DNA of 64,000 nucleotides, from the NCBI RefSeq assembly GCF_900111405.1, contig NZ_FOHJ01000002.1, positions 251,631-315,630 of the forward strand, given 5' to 3'. Both the position numbers and the translations under genes were made by a program. The notes below the pieces were generated by a model. That model did not search any database. It saw only the letters and a program-made list of their open reading frames with translations, and was not told where the DNA came from. Positions 62,602 through 64,000 of the stretch are shown here, piece by piece (within the stretch, counting starts at the first letter, position 1; every line of letters starts with the position of its first letter). The DNA is from Salinibacillus kushneri. GTDB lineage: Bacteria; Bacillota; Bacilli; Bacillales; Alkalibacillaceae.

Positions 62602-62859
62602 ATGAAAAAAGAAAAGCGATGGATCCTAATTGAATTAAGAAAAAATATGTCTATGTCACAAAAAGATGTTGTTACTACTTTGCGTGAAGACTTTGGAATC
62701 AAAATAACTGACAGTTATTATGGCATGATTGAGCAGGGGGTAAGAAACCCAAGCCTGAAATTGGCTCTATCAATAGCCAAGATTTTTAACTCTAATCCAG
62801 AAGAAATTTTTTTTAAACAGAAATACAACAAAACGTTGTGTGGTCGGGAGGTGATCTAA
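62602..62859 (+). CDS. Cro-like XRE regulator
   Basis: 85-residue helix-turn-helix protein (LRKNMSMSQKDVVTTLREDF, DSYYGMIEQGVRNPSLKLAL) of the Cro/CI family. ATG 62602 follows GGGAGGTG, which overlaps operator 62577-62589. Its last codons contain another operator dyad (62826-62838), so feedback at its 3' end or on the next gene is possible. First gene of the rightward early operon. Confidence 0.85.
   Translation: MKKEKRWILIELRKNMSMSQKDVVTTLREDFGIKITDSYYGMIEQGVRNPSLKLALSIAKIFNSNPEEIFFKQKYNKTLCGREVI
62826..62838. promoter_or_regulatory. Fifth CAAC-N5-GTTG operator, inside cro
   Basis: CAACAAAACGTTG, identical to the dyad at 62577-62589, within the last codons of the Cro-like gene and 78 bases before the antirepressor. 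Confidence 0.7.
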
Positions 62860-62915
62860 CTGCCTATCGATTCGCATTGGATACAAATTCCTAAATATAA
62901 AAGGGAGAAATCAAT

Positions 62916-63632
62916 ATGAATCAATTAACAAAAGTATTTGATGGCCACGAGTTAAAAATTGTTGAGTTAGAAAATGAACCTTGGTTTGTTGCCAAAGATG
63001 TGTGTGACATTCTATCTATTTCAAAATACCGAGATGCAGTCTCTCGACTTGATAATGACGAAAGGGGGTCGGTTAAAGTGGACACCCCTGGAGGACTTCA
63101 ACAAGTAAGTGGAGTTAACGAGTTCGGTCTTTACAACTTAGTATTATCTAGTCGCAAACCTGAAGCCAAACAATTCAAGCGCTGGATTACCCATGAAGTA
63201 ATTCCTTCAATCAGAAAAACAGGTTCCTATGAATTAGAACAACCTAAAAGCCAATTAGAAATTTTGCAAGGCGCAGTTAACGAAATAGTTAGCCAAGATA
63301 AAAGAATCACGAACCTGGAAGAAACCATGCGCATTGATGGTGGACAAGAATTCCAGATTCGCTCTAAAGCAAACTCTGTTGTTATTGAAGCTTTAGGTGG
63401 CAAAGAATCACCTGCTTACAAGCAATTAAACAGAAAAGCTTTTTCCGAGTTTTGGAGAGAATTCAAAAAACATTTCTCTCTTCCTAGATACGGTGATTTA
63501 CCTAAAAAACAATTTGAAGATGGATTGCGTTTTATCGGAATGTGGCAACCATCTACCGGTTTAAGAATTGAAATCGAAACAACAAACGATGAGGGTGATC
63601 TAAATGAAAGACATAAAACCACCAAAAATTAG
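62916..63632 (+). CDS. Phage antirepressor with BRO-N and ORF6C domains
   Basis: 238 aa. The N-terminal BRO-N domain (about residues 8-105: WFVAKDVCDILSISKYRDAV, NEFGLYNLVLSSRKPEAKQF, RWITHEVIPSIRKTGSYE) and the C-terminal ORF6C-type domain (about 115-225: ANSVVIEALGGKES, YKQLNRKAFSEFWREFKKHF). Antirepressors of this kind bind and inactivate CI-like repressors. GGGAGA site; overlaps the next small gene by 29 nt. Confidence 0.9.
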   Translation: MNQLTKVFDGHELKIVELENEPWFVAKDVCDILSISKYRDAVSRLDNDERGSVKVDTPGGLQQVSGVNEFGLYNLVLSSRKPEAKQFKRWITHEVIPSIRKTGSYELEQPKSQLEILQGAVNEIVSQDKRITNLEETMRIDGGQEFQIRSKANSVVIEALGGKESPAYKQLNRKAFSEFWREFKKHFSLPRYGDLPKKQFEDGLRFIGMWQPSTGLRIEIETTNDEGDLNERHKTTKN

Positions 63633-63741
63633 TCATGAAACAAAATTGACCATTGTTCGTTTTTTTGCCGAACATTCAGCACCAAAAATAATTACTAAGA
63701 AAAAGAACAAGGAACAAGACGGTGACCAGGAAGCCGTCTAA
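63604..63741 (+). CDS. Small basic phage protein, function unknown
   Basis: 45 residues (MKDIKPPKISHETKLTIVRF start, Lys-rich middle KKKNKEQ, acidic end DGDQEAV). GAGGGTG lies 6 nt before the ATG, inside the end of the antirepressor gene. Typical of short early phage genes; no family recognised. Confidence 0.6.
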   Translation: MKDIKPPKISHETKLTIVRFFAEHSAPKIITKKKNKEQDGDQEAV

Positions 63742-63794
63742 TTTAATCCTATCAATCTAATTACTTATTAATGGTAGAAGGGAGGTGGTGAAAA

Positions 63795-64000
63795 ATGGCA
63801 AAAGGTAGTCGAGCTGCAAATACACTTAAGAATTCACGAAAAAGTACAGGGAAAACCCAACAGCAACTTTCAATGGAAACTTACTTATCCCGCGAAGCAG
63901 TTTGTAAGCAGGAAAATGGAGAGTACAAGGTTCAGCCGGAAATGGCGCAGCACTTTATGGATCAATATAACAACCCATGGGTGGCGTTGGAAGCTGCGGA
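63795..64000 (+). CDS. XRE-type phage regulator, cut by the window end
   Basis: First 68 codons of an open frame behind GGGAGGTGG. It begins MAKGSRAANTLKNSRKSTGK, and TQQQLSMETYLSREAVCKQE looks like the XRE recognition region. Resembles helix-turn-helix proteins common in the early region of Bacillus and Listeria phages. C-terminus unseen. Confidence 0.7.
   Translation, partial: MAKGSRAANTLKNSRKSTGKTQQQLSMETYLSREAVCKQENGEYKVQPEMAQHFMDQYNNPWVALEAA

Larger units (their letters stand above)
58637..64000. mobile_element. Prophage in comK, left part, continues past the window
   Basis: From the break in comK to the window end the genes form a temperate-phage lysogeny and early module: integrase, ImmA/IrrE peptidase, HEPN-like protein, repressor (all minus), then Cro-like, antirepressor and further XRE genes (plus). 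No structural genes are visible yet. An integrative conjugative element cannot be strictly excluded, but the comK site and the BRO-N antirepressor favour a phage. Confidence 0.85.

Noticed and set aside
58637-64000. Integrative conjugative element instead of phage
   Set aside because: Module could be shared with ICEs, but no conjugation gene is visible and the BRO-N antirepressor and comK site favour a phage; not fully excluded because the right side is missing.

Overview
The window is chromosomal DNA of a low-GC, endospore-forming member of the Bacillaceae, probably a salt-tolerant genus close to Oceanobacillus or Virgibacillus. It carries spore genes (an alpha/beta SASP, yhaL, a YjcZ-type peptide), Bacillus-style ribosome binding sites and terminators, and long blocks in Bacillus subtilis order: yheB-yheA-yhzD-yhaQ-yhaP-yhaO-yhaN-yhaM-yhaL-prsA, hpr, yhaH-trpP-hit-ecsABC-yhaA, hmoB-pbpF-hemE-hemH-hemY, and yhfH-yhfI-lplJ-lcfB. 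The genus is inference; gene names rest on recalled family sequences and gene order, not on a search.

Layout. Positions 1-9.4 kb hold a CDF metal exporter, an IDEAL-domain protein, a chemotaxis receptor, a VanY/LdcB-type carboxypeptidase, an MFS transporter, a zinc-dependent phospholipase C-like protein, fumarase and a SASP. Positions 9.5-23.8 kb are the yhe/yha block (ABC exporter, YhaO/YhaN DNA-end processing pair, YhaM exoribonuclease, PrsA foldase, Hpr regulator), with an extra GbsR-type regulator between yhaN and yhaM. Positions 23.9-28.5 kb hold an ECF sigma/anti-sigma pair divergent from an envelope protein and a two-gene ABC transporter. Positions 28.6-32.4 kb are the OpuA glycine betaine importer with its own GbsR-family regulator. 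Positions 32.5-38.7 kb run yhaH, trpP (with a clear TRAP-binding leader), hit, a likely structured RNA gene, ecsABC and yhaA. Positions 38.8-43.2 kb hold a ferritin-like protein, the LiaFSR envelope stress system and a BdbC thiol-redox pair. Positions 43.3-49.6 kb hold a heme monooxygenase, PbpF and the coproporphyrin-type haem genes. Positions 49.9-58.1 kb carry yhfH, yhfI, lplJ, lcfB (with a FadR-type operator), a TrpXYZ-like ABC transporter and a Sco1 copper chaperone.

At 58.5 kb comK, the competence master regulator, begins behind a textbook ComK box but is cut after about 57 codons by a prophage that runs off the right end. The visible part is the lysogeny module: a large serine integrase, an ImmA/IrrE metallopeptidase, a frameshifted small ORF, a HEPN-like protein, a short CI/ImmR-type repressor, a phased array of CAAC-N5-GTTG operators, a Cro-like protein, a BRO-N antirepressor and the start of the early region.

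Intergenic DNA is rich in repeats: a 123-bp tandem duplication, a diverged dispersed relative of it, three copies of a terminator-like fold-back family, and two smaller repeats. I saw no rRNA, tRNA, CRISPR array or insertion-sequence transposase.
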